This document shows positions 48,851-60,415 of a stretch of DNA of 64,000 nt, one piece after another. The notes beneath the pieces were generated by a model, which made no database searches, was not told the DNA's origin, and worked only from the letters and a program-made list of their open reading frames with translations. Numbering within the stretch: position 1 is the stretch's first letter; each line of letters opens with the position of its first letter. The position numbers and the translations under genes are program-made. Source of the DNA: Silurus meridionalis (taxonomy: Eukaryota > Chordata > Actinopteri > Siluriformes > Siluridae). The DNA lies in NCBI RefSeq assembly GCF_014805685.1, contig NC_060907.1, positions 7,525,992 to 7,589,991 of the forward strand, in the 5' to 3' direction.

Positions 48851-49556
48851 TTTAGTAGAATTTTAAATAACCTTATAATATTTCTGTTTCTTATTCGTCC
48901 ATATTATGTCAAATACAAGCACGTATACCACCAACTGTAAGAAAGTTTTACTAGCAGCTACACTTCTACCTACACTACAAACCAGGAAACACACTTAGAT
49001 GGAATTACAATTACATTCGAGGAAAAAAAAAATAAAAAATCCAAACATAATTGAACGAGAGAGAATTTCAGAGCGGTCGTAACAAAAGGCTAATTTCCCA
49101 GTCTTCTATTAAATGTTCTGCATTAGAAAATGCAATTCTATGATTAACCTCAACACTGAGAGCACCAAGTCACCCTCAGGGTACTGTTGTGTTTGAAATA
49201 AAAAATTAAATTAAAATAAAATCTCAGGAGATTTGCAGACTTTGTTCTCCTGCTTTATTGCTTAGCGATCACTTTTTTGCTCTACTTTTAGGTTTGTATG
49301 GCTGCCAACGCATTTTGTAAATGAGCAGAATCGATTTCTTTTGCAACTGTTAAAGGGATGTTCAGTGATTTTGGCACACGATGGATGAAGCTGGAGGGTT
49401 TTAAAAAAATTTATAAAAACGGTAAAAAAAAAAAAAAAAAGCACTTCCTGTCAAAATATTTTTTTGTGTTAAAAAGGGTCTTCAGAAAAAAAAAAAAAAA
49501 AAAAATGTAAGCATACAGTATACACCTAAAACTTGTAGGGTGTATCAACCAAAATG

Positions 49557-49800
49557 ACAAAAGCTTCTTCCTTCTTTCATTTGTCTCCTTTCCCCTCTAG
49601 CTTCCAATATTCAGACCAAGCCTCCTTCATTCCTTCCTTTTATTCCTTTTCTGTCCTTTACTTTCATTACAAGTGTCCCTCTGAGCGTCCTTTACTTTCT
49701 CTCTCATTCCCTTCTGACCTTTCTTCCTCCCTTTCTTTCCTTCATAGCTTTTATCCCTCCTCCTTTCCTTTCATTCCTTCCTTCCTTTCTATTTTTTTAG
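49557..49800. repeat. Polypyrimidine (CTTT/CCTT-rich) tract
   Basis: About 240 bp with long C/T-only runs such as CTTCCTCCCTTTCTTTCCTT. On the neuroligin transcript strand it is purine-rich. The Ser/Phe/Pro-rich 83-codon frame across it is a composition artefact. Confidence 0.85.
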
Positions 49801-50868
49801 CTTAAAATCTGCTGTTTTTTTGCATATTCATTAGCAATATGATGGTATAGCTCATGAGTCACCAGCTGTTTCTCTTTCTTCATACATATATTGAGAGTAA
49901 CTCACTGGGACGCGACGAGAATTTTAACATGGTACAAAAGCGGCAGTACATCTTCGCTAGAATGCAGATAATCCAGGATCCACCGTCCTACAACACCGTC
50001 CTGACACACTCATTTGCAATCCACCGTCACCAGCAGCATGATGAACAAGTTGAGAGCTGGTAATTTCCCCCGACGTTCTAAGGCGCACATGTTTATGTGT
50101 ATGTGTGTATATGTGTGGATTCGCTAGTGTCTCTGCAGTGATACTGCGGGTTGTGATTTTGTTATATTTGGGAAGAGAAGAAATAAAGATGAGACAACAA
50201 AGCGGGAATGAGACCTTTAAATAGACACTGGAGATGGAGAGGAGATACATGGAGCTGCATGCAGAATTGATGCTTGAACACACACACAAGAAGACGGCAG
50301 TAAGATAGAAAAATATACGAAATTGTGGCAAGTAAACAAACGTGAAACCAAATGAACAAATGTATAATTAACCACATGAGAGAGCAGCGTACTAATATTA
50401 AATTAACAGGTGTACAAATGAATACTAGGATGAAGTACACAATGGTGTAATAAATAATTGGCTAAATGTGTTTTTTTAATTACTAGAGTTTGTAAGTTTA
50501 CATTTGATAGAGTAAAAATACATTTTTAGACCTTATCCTACAACAACCAGAAAATTCTGATTCGCAACACTCATTTCTATTTAGCTACAAAGGCAATAAT
50601 GTAATAAACAATTTTTATTTTTATTTCATTTTTTTCCATTTTTGGTTCAAGGCTATCAGGTTCCAACCAAAGCCATATTCACATAGTTTTGGAACACTTC
50701 ATATATTAAAATTGCTAAAATAATATAAATAAAAATGAAAATTTCTGCTATTTTTTTAAATATAAAAAAATCATTAATTTCAGGGTTAAGCCCCTAAAGG
50801 TAAGTTCCACTTTTTAATTATTTATCATAATTTCTTACCACATTAGGCACATACAACAGTATACAGTA

Positions 50869-51349
50869 CAGTAAGTCCCTGACTTACAAACGAGTTCTGT
50901 TTCGGAGCATGTTACTAAGTCTGTTTTGTTCCAACAAAGTGAGGTTTATACACATTTAACACAAATATATAATGTAATGCATAAAGAAAGTAAGAAAAAT
51001 ACTGTAAATAAAATATTTTTACTCTCAATATTATTGTTGACCTCATTGGGACAGCAGACTTCACATGTCCAATGATATTGTCCTTGTTCTTTAGAATTGT
51101 GCCGATGGTTGAACGTTAAAAGAACGAGCGGCGTCACCTACATATTCCGCATCGGTCCAATGTCTTTATTATTAGCACTTATGTTTTCATTGTTATTGCT
51201 TTGCCCTTTTTTTCTGCTTGGTTTGGGACAGCCTGGGCTTTGACTGAGTGCTGTACTACTGTACAACTACTACTGCGCTACCTGCCCGATTTATACTTTT
51301 GCATTGTTAAAGTTCACAACTCGAATGTTTGTAAGTCAGGGACATACTG
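50869..51349. mobile_element. pogo/Tigger-like MITE 2
   Basis: A 481-bp element with inverted ends CAGTAAGTCCCTGACTTACA and TGTAAGTCAGGGACATACTG, flanked by TA (50867-50868, 51350-51351). The inner ends AACGAGTT and AACTCGAATG continue the match. No transposase remnant recognised. Ends and target site suggest a pogo/Tigger-type non-autonomous element, a different subfamily from 43719-44070. Confidence 0.8.
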
Positions 51350-51479
51350 TACAGCCAAATGTGGAATGTAAAAAATGCCTAAAATGCATATTGACAAGCT
51401 GCAATACTTCTTTAGAATGTAAAACTGGAGCTTTTTGGCAAGGCACATTAACTGTATGTTAAAAAAAGATCATAATAGC

Positions 51480-51860
51480 TACTGTGAAACATGTAGGAGG
51501 CTCAGTTATGTTTTAGGGTTGATTTGCTGCATCTGGCAATGGAAGCCTTGAATCTGTGCAGAGCACAATGACATATAAAGATCACCAAGCCATCTTGGAG
51601 CGAAAAGTCGTAAAAGCTCCATCTCAAAACACAGCTCATGGGTTCTCCAACAGGATAATGACCTAAAACATACAGCTAAAATACAGCACCCAAGAAGAAC
51701 AAAACACTGGATTATTTTGAAAAGACTTTCTATGAGCCATGATCTGTATCCTATTTAACATCTATGGAAAGAGTTGGCTGGAGAATGCATGTGCTCAGGA
51801 AAAAGTTGGCCATATTACCTGTAGACTGGCGCAGATGTCTTATTTATAGCTACAAAAAGC
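51480..51860 (+). pseudogene. Tc1-like transposase C-terminal remnant
   Basis: Frames give TVKHVGGSVMF, then FAASGNGSLESVQSTMT, then (after a shift) [15 protein letters not shown] with the second catalytic Asp, and finally a decayed HDLYPI-HLWKELAGE around the third acid. This order is that of the C-terminal half of a Tc1 transposase. Stops and shifts abolish function. It is a subfamily distinct from the Passport-like copy at 7741-8803. Confidence 0.8.
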
Positions 51861-52269
51861 ACTTGTTTGCATTACTGTCTATAAATTGTGCAATTAAATA
51901 TTACGTTTTTGGTCCCATCGGTTTTTTTTTTTTTTTTGCATTATTCTGTTAAATCAAAAAAAAAAAAAGTCTGACTTTTATTTAATATGGAATAAACAAT
52001 GGAGGATACCAATTGTTTTGAGTTTTTTAAAGAAAATTGTGGATTCTCTTTTTTTCATTGCTTGTTTTCTAAGTCTATATCCAATTATTATTATCCGATT
52101 ACTTTGTCCATTATTTGAGCTTCCACAGAAAGAGTGCCTCTATTTTAAAACTGATATAACACAAATATAAGTATTCATGAAAACTAAACTTGCAATTGAA
52201 CCTGCCATTCCAGAACAATAAAAAAATAAATAATAATAATTCTAATGTGAATTTAATAACCTACAAAAT

Positions 52270-52920
52270 CATCCCAAGACATCTAGCTTGGGTCAGCTCC
52301 AGTTGTGTGCCACCTCATTCAGATTTCAAACCTTCGAAGAGAAAATGCTGACCCCTCGAGGATCCTGAGCTATCTAGAGATGTACCAGCTCCAGTTGGAT
52401 CCCACTTCAAAGAAATTGGAATTTAAGGATTTGAGGACAACCTCAATGCACAAAATAACATTCTATTTATGTTGTTTCTCCATCATTGAACATTTAAAGG
52501 CTCTGGCATGGAAGAGATTGTGTTGAATATACTATATACTATATTTCAGATGTTGAGCAAATTTATTCGTTGCTCAGAAGCTTCTGGTGCTGCACTTACA
52601 ACAGACTGTAGAAGACTGTAGAAAGGACATTACTCAAAACCACACACTGCGATGCTCATGATATTTCCCACTCTCCGGTGTTTGTATTGTACTAATGGTT
52701 TATGATCACATTCTTGGTGTCACCCAGATAAGGATGGGTTTCCCTTTTGAGTTTCTTTCTCATACCATTTAAGGGATTTTTTTTTCTTGTCACAGTTTAT
52801 TAAGGATAAATACCTACATTTAAATAAATGAATTTTGCTCCATATTTTGTACATCCTGGAAAGCTGCTATTATGAAAATCACTATAGAAATACACTTGAA
52901 ATCAATTGAATTGAAATAAT
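52270..52920 (-). repeat. Interspersed repeat, inverted relative to 13320-13640
   Basis: Contains GGTGTCACCCAGATAAGGAT, CTCATACCATTTAAGGGATT and AAGCTGCTATTATGAAAATC, and ends in TTGAAATCAATTGAATTGAA. The blocks are the complement, in reverse order, of those at 13320-13640. A 5' part at 52300-52500 (ATGTACCAGCTCCAGTTGGA) extends the family beyond the other copy. Confidence 0.65.
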
Positions 52921-52990
52921 ATTCAGTGCAGTGAATTCTGGCAGCCCCAAAACGAAATACCTCTTTTTTTAGGATGAATAGGTCTATTCA

Positions 52991-53007
52991 AGAAGAAGAA
53001 GAAGAAG
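52991..53007. mobile_element. Minimal RTE-type insertion: simple tail only
   Basis: Seventeen bases of AGA/GAA repeat sit between perfect 11-bp direct repeats AGGTCTATTCA (52980-52990 and 53008-53018). The inserted motif equals the 3' tail of the LINE at 20273-23418. A replication-slippage origin cannot be excluded. Confidence 0.6.
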
Positions 53008-53650
53008 AGGTCTATTCACTTATTTTGTAGCATTTGTTCTTTTACCAGCTCCTCTAAAAAAGCCCTTTATCCTTAGGATTCCCTTCATCCCCACCTCAGA
53101 GGCTAAAAACATCAAGATTACAGCTTTATATCTGACAGTTACAAAGTTCTAGCTTCGGAGACTCCTTTCCAAAAAAGTTCAATAAGCATCTTATTGAAAA
53201 AATCGAGTTTGCACAATTACACACTTTTTTTATATACAAAGTTCACTGTAGAGGTCACATTAGAAGGAACTCCAAATTTGAAGAACAATAATGTATTAGT
53301 AAAAGCACATTAATATATACCTGCGTTTTGCCTTACAGGTCTGTGCTATTGTTTGGGACCAAAGATTCAGCCACAATATGGTGTAATGTGTTTTTTTTAA
53401 GGCAGGAATGTAACAATTATCCAGGTTATCATGACACTGAATCCAAATCGAATTGAATCGTGATGTCTGTAGATATTCGGGCTTTGTTATAGCTGGGATA
53501 ACGCTGTAGACTTGCTTCATGCTAACTATAAAAGTAATGCTCGGTCATGCTCAAGCTTCAACCCCTAATCTGAACATCAAGGATTCAATACCTGTGTGTG
53601 TGACTGATATCCAAACAGAAAGATAAAACACTCAACCTGTGTTTTTGTTT

Positions 53651-53652
<2 letters not shown>

Positions 53653-53683
<31 letters not shown>
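53653..53683. repeat. (TA)n microsatellite
   Basis: About 15 TA units. Confidence 0.95.
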
Positions 53684-53686
<3 letters not shown>

Positions 53687-53724
53687 CTCTTATTTGTCTG
53701 TAGGGTTTACATTTTATTGAAATG

Positions 53725-53915
53725 GGCTAAAAGCTTAACCTTTGGGATAAACTGAAAAACCCTAAACACCAAAAACCTCCTCATCCAAAATCAGTACCTG
53801 GCCAATGCTTACATCACAACAACCATACTCAAAAATTTGGTGAAAAGCCTTTTTAGAAGAATGGGAGCTACTATAATAGTGAAGGGGGAATACATCTGGA
53901 ATGGGATGTTCAACA
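53725..53915 (+). mobile_element. Degraded Tc1-like element fragment
   Basis: Shows GGGATAAACTGAAAAACCCT, CCAAAACCTCCTCATCC-type, and GAAGAATGGGAGCTACTATA blocks then GGAATGGGATGTTCAACAAA, matching the end of the family at 48480-48850. Strongly diverged. Confidence 0.6.
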
Positions 53916-53954
53916 AACACATTGTCAGATTGGTAGCCCTGAATGTGTTATCAA

Positions 53955-54178
53955 ATACCAAAAGAGAATGGTCAAAAAGGCTCTAGGTTACCGACTGGAA
54001 GGCCGGAGTTCACACCCCAATTTCGCCAAGCTGCCTCTTGGGCCCTTGAGCAAGGCCCATACCTCTCTGTGCTTCAGGGGTGCGATATCATGGCTGATCC
54101 TGCACTCTGACCCCAATTTCCTAACATCACTGGGATATATGAAGAAATACTTGACTTGACTTGACTTGACTTGAAATA
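53955..54178 (+). mobile_element. tRNA-type SINE with (CTTGA)n tail
   Basis: Reads GTTACCGACTGGAAGGCCGG, CAAGCTGCCTCTTGGGCCCT, GAGCAAGGCCCATACCTCTC and TCATGGCTGATCCTGCACTC, then GGGATATATGAAGAAATACT and four to five CTTGA units at the end (54150-54172). The head is a decayed tRNA-like region truncated at its 5' end. The pentamer tail is typical of retroposition by a LINE with simple-repeat end. Confidence 0.75.
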
Positions 54179-55040
54179 GCAATTTTCCTGTCGGATCAAA
54201 AAAGTATTCAAAAAAGAAAAAACGAAAAGCAAGTGATATACACATGCAATAATGTTTTATTTATTGCTCAGTTACTGTGCAATCGCTGATCGGTTATTCA
54301 CTCTAAAGTGAGCAAGAAACATCTCATTCATTAAACACATTTGTTCCCGATCCCTAATCCTTCTCCAGTATCTCTGAGGTAGAAGCTACAAAATCAAAAC
54401 AAAAAAAAAAACAGAAAATGGAGAATGACAATGGTTCTCTCTTGTTATTTCACAGGTATGCATATTAAAAATAAAAAGTGAGCGACTAGCCAAAAAAATT
54501 ACAAGCTCTTTAATCTGGACAAGAAAAGAAACAGACAAAGAGGTGTCTAATCCTCAAACCCAGCTGTCTGTTGGGTTCGGGAAAAGTTCAGCAATCTGAG
54601 CATGATTTTTGTGTTTAGTATTCTATGCTATGATCTAAGGAATATGGTTTAAATCACTGCTGTGGATACTTTTTGGACAGGAAAGTTTGCTTCTCTGGGA
54701 TTTATTATCTTTGGGGTGTTATTACTGTCAACAACCTGTTACAAATGATTCCTTGTTGACATAATGTAGTTCCTTTCTAGACCTTCTTCCTTTTTTCATG
54801 CCACTGCTAATGTATTTTTTCATACAGGTAATATTAACAGCAGTGATCCTGTTATGTAAAAAAAAAAAAAAAAAACTCTTATTAAAAGCTTTTTTTATCA
54901 TTATTCTTTCTATACATAATTTATCGAACTTTGTATGTGTGGACAGTTAACACTGAAAAAATCTTTATAATAGTTTATTAAAATTATTTCTTTTTCTTTT
55001 TTTTTGGTTCAGACATCCCATGTGAGTATTTATTTATATA

Positions 55041-55130
55041 TCCATCCTTCCATCCATCCATCCATCCATCCATCCATCCATCAATCCATCCATCCATCCA
55101 TCCATCCCTCCATCCTTTTATCCATCCATC
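55041..55130. repeat. (CATC)n tandem repeat
   Basis: About 20 TCCA/CATC units with a few variants. The Ile/His/Pro-rich open frame across it is an artefact. Confidence 0.95.
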
Positions 55131-55239
55131 TGCTGTATATTAGAACACCTGACTTTCCTAGCTGTATATGGTTCTTTCCAAACTGTTACTACAAAGTTAG
55201 AGGCACACAATTGTTTTGTATTCACTCGAACTGGGAAAC

Positions 55240-55525
55240 CCAAACCTAAACCCATACCCTTGTGCACGAGGTCAACTCCATTAAGATATAGTTTACAAAT
55301 CTTGTGGCAGATCTTGAGTGGTCTGCTATAGAGCTCTGAGCACAACCTTATTGAACACCTCTAGGATAAATTGGAACGTTGACTGCAACCCAGGCCTCTT
55401 CAACTACATCAATACCTGACTTTACTAACACCCTTGTAGGTGAATGAGCACAAATCTTCACAAGCACAAGGAGGTTATTATAACAGCATATGAGGAATAG
55501 ATGTCCCCATATACACTATGAGTGG
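55240..55525 (+). mobile_element. Degraded Tc1-like element, left of a nested SINE
   Basis: Contains CCATTAAGATATAGTTTACA, GCACAACCTTATTGAACACC, CCCAGGCCTCTTCAACTACA and GGAGGTTATTATAACAGCAT. The family's final block appears again after the SINE, around 55706-55770 (GGTCAGATGCACACAAGCG), so the SINE seems to have landed in it. Confidence 0.65.
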
Positions 55526-55526
55526 T

Positions 55527-55705
55527 AGCTTATTGATTGAGCTGCAGGACTTCTGATCAGAAGGTTATGCGTTTGAATCTCAGCTTCACCAAGCTGCCAC
55601 TGCTGGGCCTTTGATCAAACCTCTTAACCCTAAACTGCTCATTTGATACCATAAGATAATTGTAAGTTGCTCTGGATGGGTGTCTGCTGATTGCAGTAAA
55701 TGTGA
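55527..55705 (+). mobile_element. tRNA-derived SINE, nearly complete
   Basis: The head has GTGGTAGCTTATTGATTGAG (A box) and GGTTATGCGTTTGAATCTCA (B box), followed by CCAAGCTGCCACTGCTGGGC and CTCTTAACCC. The tail is GTAAGTTGCTCTGGATGGGT, GTCTGCTGATTGCAGTAAATG. The same tail recurs truncated at 32915-33010. Confidence 0.85.
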
Positions 55706-55900
55706 AATAGGGTGGTACAGTATAAAAGCAGCTATGAACCTTATGGTCAGATGCACACAAGCGTTTGTCCATAGTATATCTTCAAATATCCATTATTTGT
55801 CCGTATCATGTCAAACACAGGCACGTGTACTACTGACTGGAGGAAGGTTTTTGCCACAATGTGAAAATAAAATAATAATATTTTCTGTCTATACAGTGTG

Positions 55901-56007
<107 letters not shown>

Positions 56008-57322
56008 AAACTTTTCTGCTTCATTTGATGGCTTTTGCTAACCACCAACCCCATCCCTGTACTTGCACGTCACACACAATACATCATTTTGTTCGGATCA
56101 TTTCTAACATGCTTGATAAATGTCAGGGCATCGTGGGTCAGGGCGGTTCTAAATCGCTCACACATAATGAGCAGTGAGCACTGATTCAACTCCAATCTGA
56201 GATTTTCTTAGAGAAAAAAGGGCTGAGAAATCTTTCTGCTGTAGAAGCAGTAGAGAACCATCATGGAATGTGTTGCTGTTAAAGAAATATGTGTTTTTAC
56301 TGCATATTACAATATGAACAGTGTTATAATACAATATAAGCTGCATGGTTTGGATTTATCCTAATTGACTTAGACAAAATGCAGGACTATTAAAGTGCTA
56401 TCGAACAGCAAATGTTTGATTTTGATCGGTAAGAATGTCAGTCTCTGCTGTTCCTGTAATATGTATCATGTGCCTGTATATTCCTACTTCATGAAGACTT
56501 GAAGAGTGGAGGCTCTATGTTCTACAGATTTTTTTGATCCCATGTATTTGCTGATATGGTGAAAAGTATTTGGCACAACATATAAAAGGCGTCTCCAGTG
56601 TCAGAAAGATAAATCTGTAGCTTTTCCAACCCTGCCATTTAATCAACCTCAACCTATATATAATTAATATCTACAACAGTCAATGTAAAACACAAACACA
56701 AATGGAATACAAAACCAGACGAACTATTTGTCATTGAATCATAAATCCGACTCATTGGTAAAAGAGGAAATAAAACACTTCAGGATGTATTTGTGAAATA
56801 ATACAATTTCAGGGTGATAACATTAACGCTGCTTGATGTTGGGCCACATGGCACCATTCTGACAGTGATTATTGTTCTGCAACAGCATGCTCTGTCATGT
56901 TTTATTCAATATATAGTGGAAATGATAATAATAATGGAGGGAAACATTTCTTTTTTTTTTCTTAATAGGATTAAATCAGGCAATGGATTCTTTATAGTTG
57001 ATGAACTTGAACATTGTGTAAAATTGAGATGGCACTGCTAATAGTGACTACACAAAAACAGTATATTTAAGTAAACAGAAAATCCCTGTATTTTGTACAG
57101 CACTTTTTCTATTTGTCTTTTGTTTCTTTAAAAAGGTCCATGCTTACAAGCTGTATTAGTTCTGTATGTCATGAGTCTTTTGCTTATGTTGTTTCTGAAC
57201 CAATGCTTTGGAATACATTTGTATATACAGTGTGTGTATAAAATATATATTTTCATTCTACCTTTTGAATTGATCCAAATAAACAAATGCAAATTTAGTC
57301 TTAATATGCGACTTAATATGCG

Positions 57323-57521
57323 ATTGAAATTGTTTTAAAAATGTAAACTGTTCAAATGTTGATGATCCCAAATGTTAATAATAAACTGTGTTAACAAAAG
57401 GCGACAAACAATAGTTTTGCATTTCTTTTCCCCCAATCTGTACCAAAATGTAACTAAACCGTGGCTTAAAAACCGAGGTACGTACAGAAACGTGAATTTT
57501 GTGTACCGCTACACCCCTGGT
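57323..57521 (+). mobile_element. hAT-like non-autonomous element, right end
   Basis: Shares about 170 nearly identical bases with 58771-58942 (TTGAAATTGTTTTAAAAATG to ACCGAGGTACGTACAGAAAC) and ends GTGTACCGCTACACCCCTGG. The complement of that end resembles the start at 59551 (TAGGTGTAACGGTAC). Such ends fit hAT-type elements; no transposase is present. Confidence 0.65.
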
Positions 57522-58304
57522 GACTAATATATAAAATATTTAAGTCACATACTGTACACCATTGGAATAGGAGTTGCTTTTATGTCCAAACATCTTCAAC
57601 TGCCTAAGCACGCTCGAAACAAAAATAGAAAGCTCACGGTTATAAATAACCTCGATATAAAAAGCGACTTGGCCCTGTCTTCTTTCTCTCTCTTTTCGCC
57701 CGAGGCCTAGACCATTCAGCATTCAGGGCGATGACTCGCTTTTATATATGAAGACAAAAAAAACAACTTCTTTTGCATTTAAGATGCCTTAAGGCAACAT
57801 CCAGAACAGTCACGGTTCATTCTACATGAAAAAAATAAAAAGAATTGTATATCCTTAATGACAGAAATCCTGATGTTACAATTTAGCATACATGAATTAC
57901 TGTGAAAGGCTTTTTTTCCTTTCATTATTTACAGCTTTGTGTAAACATCTTTCAAGAATATAACATTTCATTTTCACTCCACTGAAATATACTTTGGTTT
58001 CAGTAATATGCTTTAGTACCAGCTTTATATAATGTAGGTTAATACAGCTTAGGGTGGGTCGAGTAAATGTGAATGAGGCACTAAACCCTCTAAGGGCCTT
58101 TATCCTCTTTTAATAATTCCTTTAAACTAATATCACGTACAGTATATAGTTTTACACAATAACAGTGTCAAATCATAAGTAATAGCAAACATATGGTTTA
58201 ACACTTCATAGTTTTATATGCACAGTATTGGTATATTTTCTATTATATACTATGTGGACCAATGTTGGTGACGGTATTATTAATATAATTGGTGTGTAAA
58301 TTTT

Positions 58305-58942
58305 TTCTTACTGATATGTTTCGTTACGGGGCTTTTTTCATGCGGAACAAAATTGAAATCTGAGTTCCCTCAAGAACATATTAAGTGGCGGACCGCAATT
58401 TTGTTTAGTCTCCCACTTTGAGCACATTTATTTATTATTATTAAATTAAAAAGCATAAAGACCAGTGCCAGGGGTATAAAAAGAAAATAGAGTTAGTGCA
58501 GTGAAATTAAATTTGTTTTGCACATGCATGAAAAGGTTAAGAATCAATAGCGCTAGCATTTGCTGCTAACAGGCAGTGGCTAGTGGCTAACACTAGCGCT
58601 ATGGATTCTTTAGCATTTTATATCCAGCTTCAACCCTAAGCTAATTTAATTTATAACTTAATGTAATCAATATAATAAAAAGTGTATTGCATTTATTTGA
58701 TTTATACTATTTTATTTGTATTAAATATAAAAAGATATTATATATTATCAAACCAAGCAGACATTTTATTTGAAATTGTTTTAAAAATGTAAACTGTTCA
58801 AATGTTGATGATCCCAAATGTTAATAATAAACTGTGTTAACAAAAGGTGACAAACAATAGTTTCGCATTTCTTCCCCCAATCTGTACCAAAATGTAACTA
58901 AACCGTGGCTTAAAAACCGAGGTATGTACCGAAACGTGAATT
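58305..58942 (+). mobile_element. hAT-like non-autonomous element, second copy
   Basis: Includes CTGAGTTCCCTCAAGAACAT, a hairpin-like GCGCTAGCATTTGCTGCTAA ... TAACACTAGCGC segment at 58550-58600, and the 58771-58942 block shared with 57323-57521. It lacks the terminal GTACCG motif because it joins a Tc1-like end at about 58943. The left boundary is approximate. Confidence 0.6.
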
Positions 58943-58947
58943 ATAAT

Positions 58948-59290
58948 AATGTTTGTGAACACCTGACCATAAGATTTGTTTATGCTTATTGAACATCCCA
59001 CTCTACATTTAACATTTGCTGTTGCAATAACCTCCTTACTTTTAAGAAGATATTCGACTAGATTTTGGATTTTGGTTGTGAAGATCTATGCTTATTCAGT
59101 CACAAAGGTACTGATGTAGGTGAGGTGAGGAGGCCTGGGGTGCAGTCAGCTTTCCAATTTATCCCAAATGTGTTCAGGGTTGAGGTCAGAGCTCTATATC
59201 AGGCCACTCAAGATGTTCTACTCCAGCCACTCTGTCTTCATGGACCTTCTCTAGTGCACACAAGCATTTTCATGCCAGGCCAGGTTTGGG
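58948..59290 (-). mobile_element. Degraded Tc1-like element, inverted
   Basis: The plus strand shows the family in reverse: GTTTGTGAACACCTGACCAT, TGCAATAACCTCCTTACTTT, GGTGAGGTGAGGAGGCCTGG and GACTGAGGTCAGAGCTC-type sequence, ending in CATGCCAGGCCAGGTTTGGG. It corresponds to the complement of 48480-48850. Confidence 0.7.
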
Positions 59291-59453
59291 TCCTTTATTT
59301 GAAGTGAGGGGATAATTCAATGCTAGCACATTTATAGACAATTTGTACATTCAATCTGTACAATTGTGTACATCCAGCTTTGTGGTACAAGTAGAACCAC
59401 GCATAGCTGGAAAAGTTCAATTTAATTTTTAATTCAAATGGTGTATATAGAGA

Positions 59454-59462
59454 ATAAGTATG

Positions 59463-59521
<59 letters not shown>

Positions 59522-59549
59522 TAGATAGATAGATAGATATCATACTTAT
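59454..59549. repeat. Palindromic (AT)n-(GATA)n microsatellite
   Basis: A perfect 12-bp inverted repeat, ATAAGTATGATA (59454-59465) and TATCATACTTAT (59538-59549), encloses an AT run and five GATA units. Confidence 0.88.
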
Positions 59550-59550
59550 G

Positions 59551-59955
59551 TAGGTGTAACGGTACATAAAATTCACATTGTTTTGTATTGGTTTAAGTCA
59601 CGGCTTGGTTAAATTTCGGTACGGTTAAGGGGAACAAATGCAAAACTGCTTGTCATTTTATTATGTTTATGGTTTATTATGATGACATTTGTGATAATCA
59701 ACATTTGAACAGTTTACATTTTTAAAACAATCTTAATATAATATACACATTTTAAAAAGTCTATAATATTTTATAAAAAATGAATAGAATACATTTTAAT
59801 TTTATGCAATACACTTTACTCAATATATTAATCAATTAAAACCATATTGGTACAAATTAAATTTGTTGAGATAAAATTCAATACATGGAATACATTTTAA
59901 ATAGTTTACATTTGTTAGACCCCATTTGGGTAATATAGATTTGTGTGTATAGTAA

Positions 59956-59990
<35 letters not shown>

Positions 59991-60415
59991 ACATTTAATA
60001 TTTAATAATCCAAAGATATGCTCTACTTCTTTAAGCATACTTTAACTTAATTCCTCCATCCTTTATTTATTCACTTGCTCGATATATTGAATTTTTAGGA
60101 TTTTCTCCTTTTAAGAAAAATTCTTAATGATGAACATAAAATGCTAAATGATCCATATCGCAAGCGTTATGGATTCTTCAGCGTTTTCATGCATGCGCAA
60201 AACAAATCTTATTTCTGGCACAGTGATACTGCACTAACTCTAGTTTATTTTTATACTCCTGGCATTGTTGTGTATGTTTACAAGTTTGATAAATAAAAAA
60301 AAAATCCACTCAAAGTGTGAGACTAAACAAAGTTGCCAGTTAATACATTCCTGAGGGAACTCAGATTGTAAATATGCTCGGCACGTAAAAAGGATTGTAT
60401 TCAGTCTTTGTATAT
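59551..60415 (-). mobile_element. hAT-like non-autonomous element, inverted copy
   Basis: Starts TAGGTGTAACGGTACATAAA, then carries in reverse complement the blocks of 57323-57521 and 58305-58942: AACATTTGAACAGTTTACAT, GCGTTATGGATTCTTCAGCG and TTCCTGAGGGAACTCAGATT. A TG run (59959-59987) lies inside. No transposase frame. The far end is approximate. Confidence 0.65.
59959..59987. repeat. (TG)n microsatellite
   Basis: About 14 TG units inside the hAT-like copy. Confidence 0.95.
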
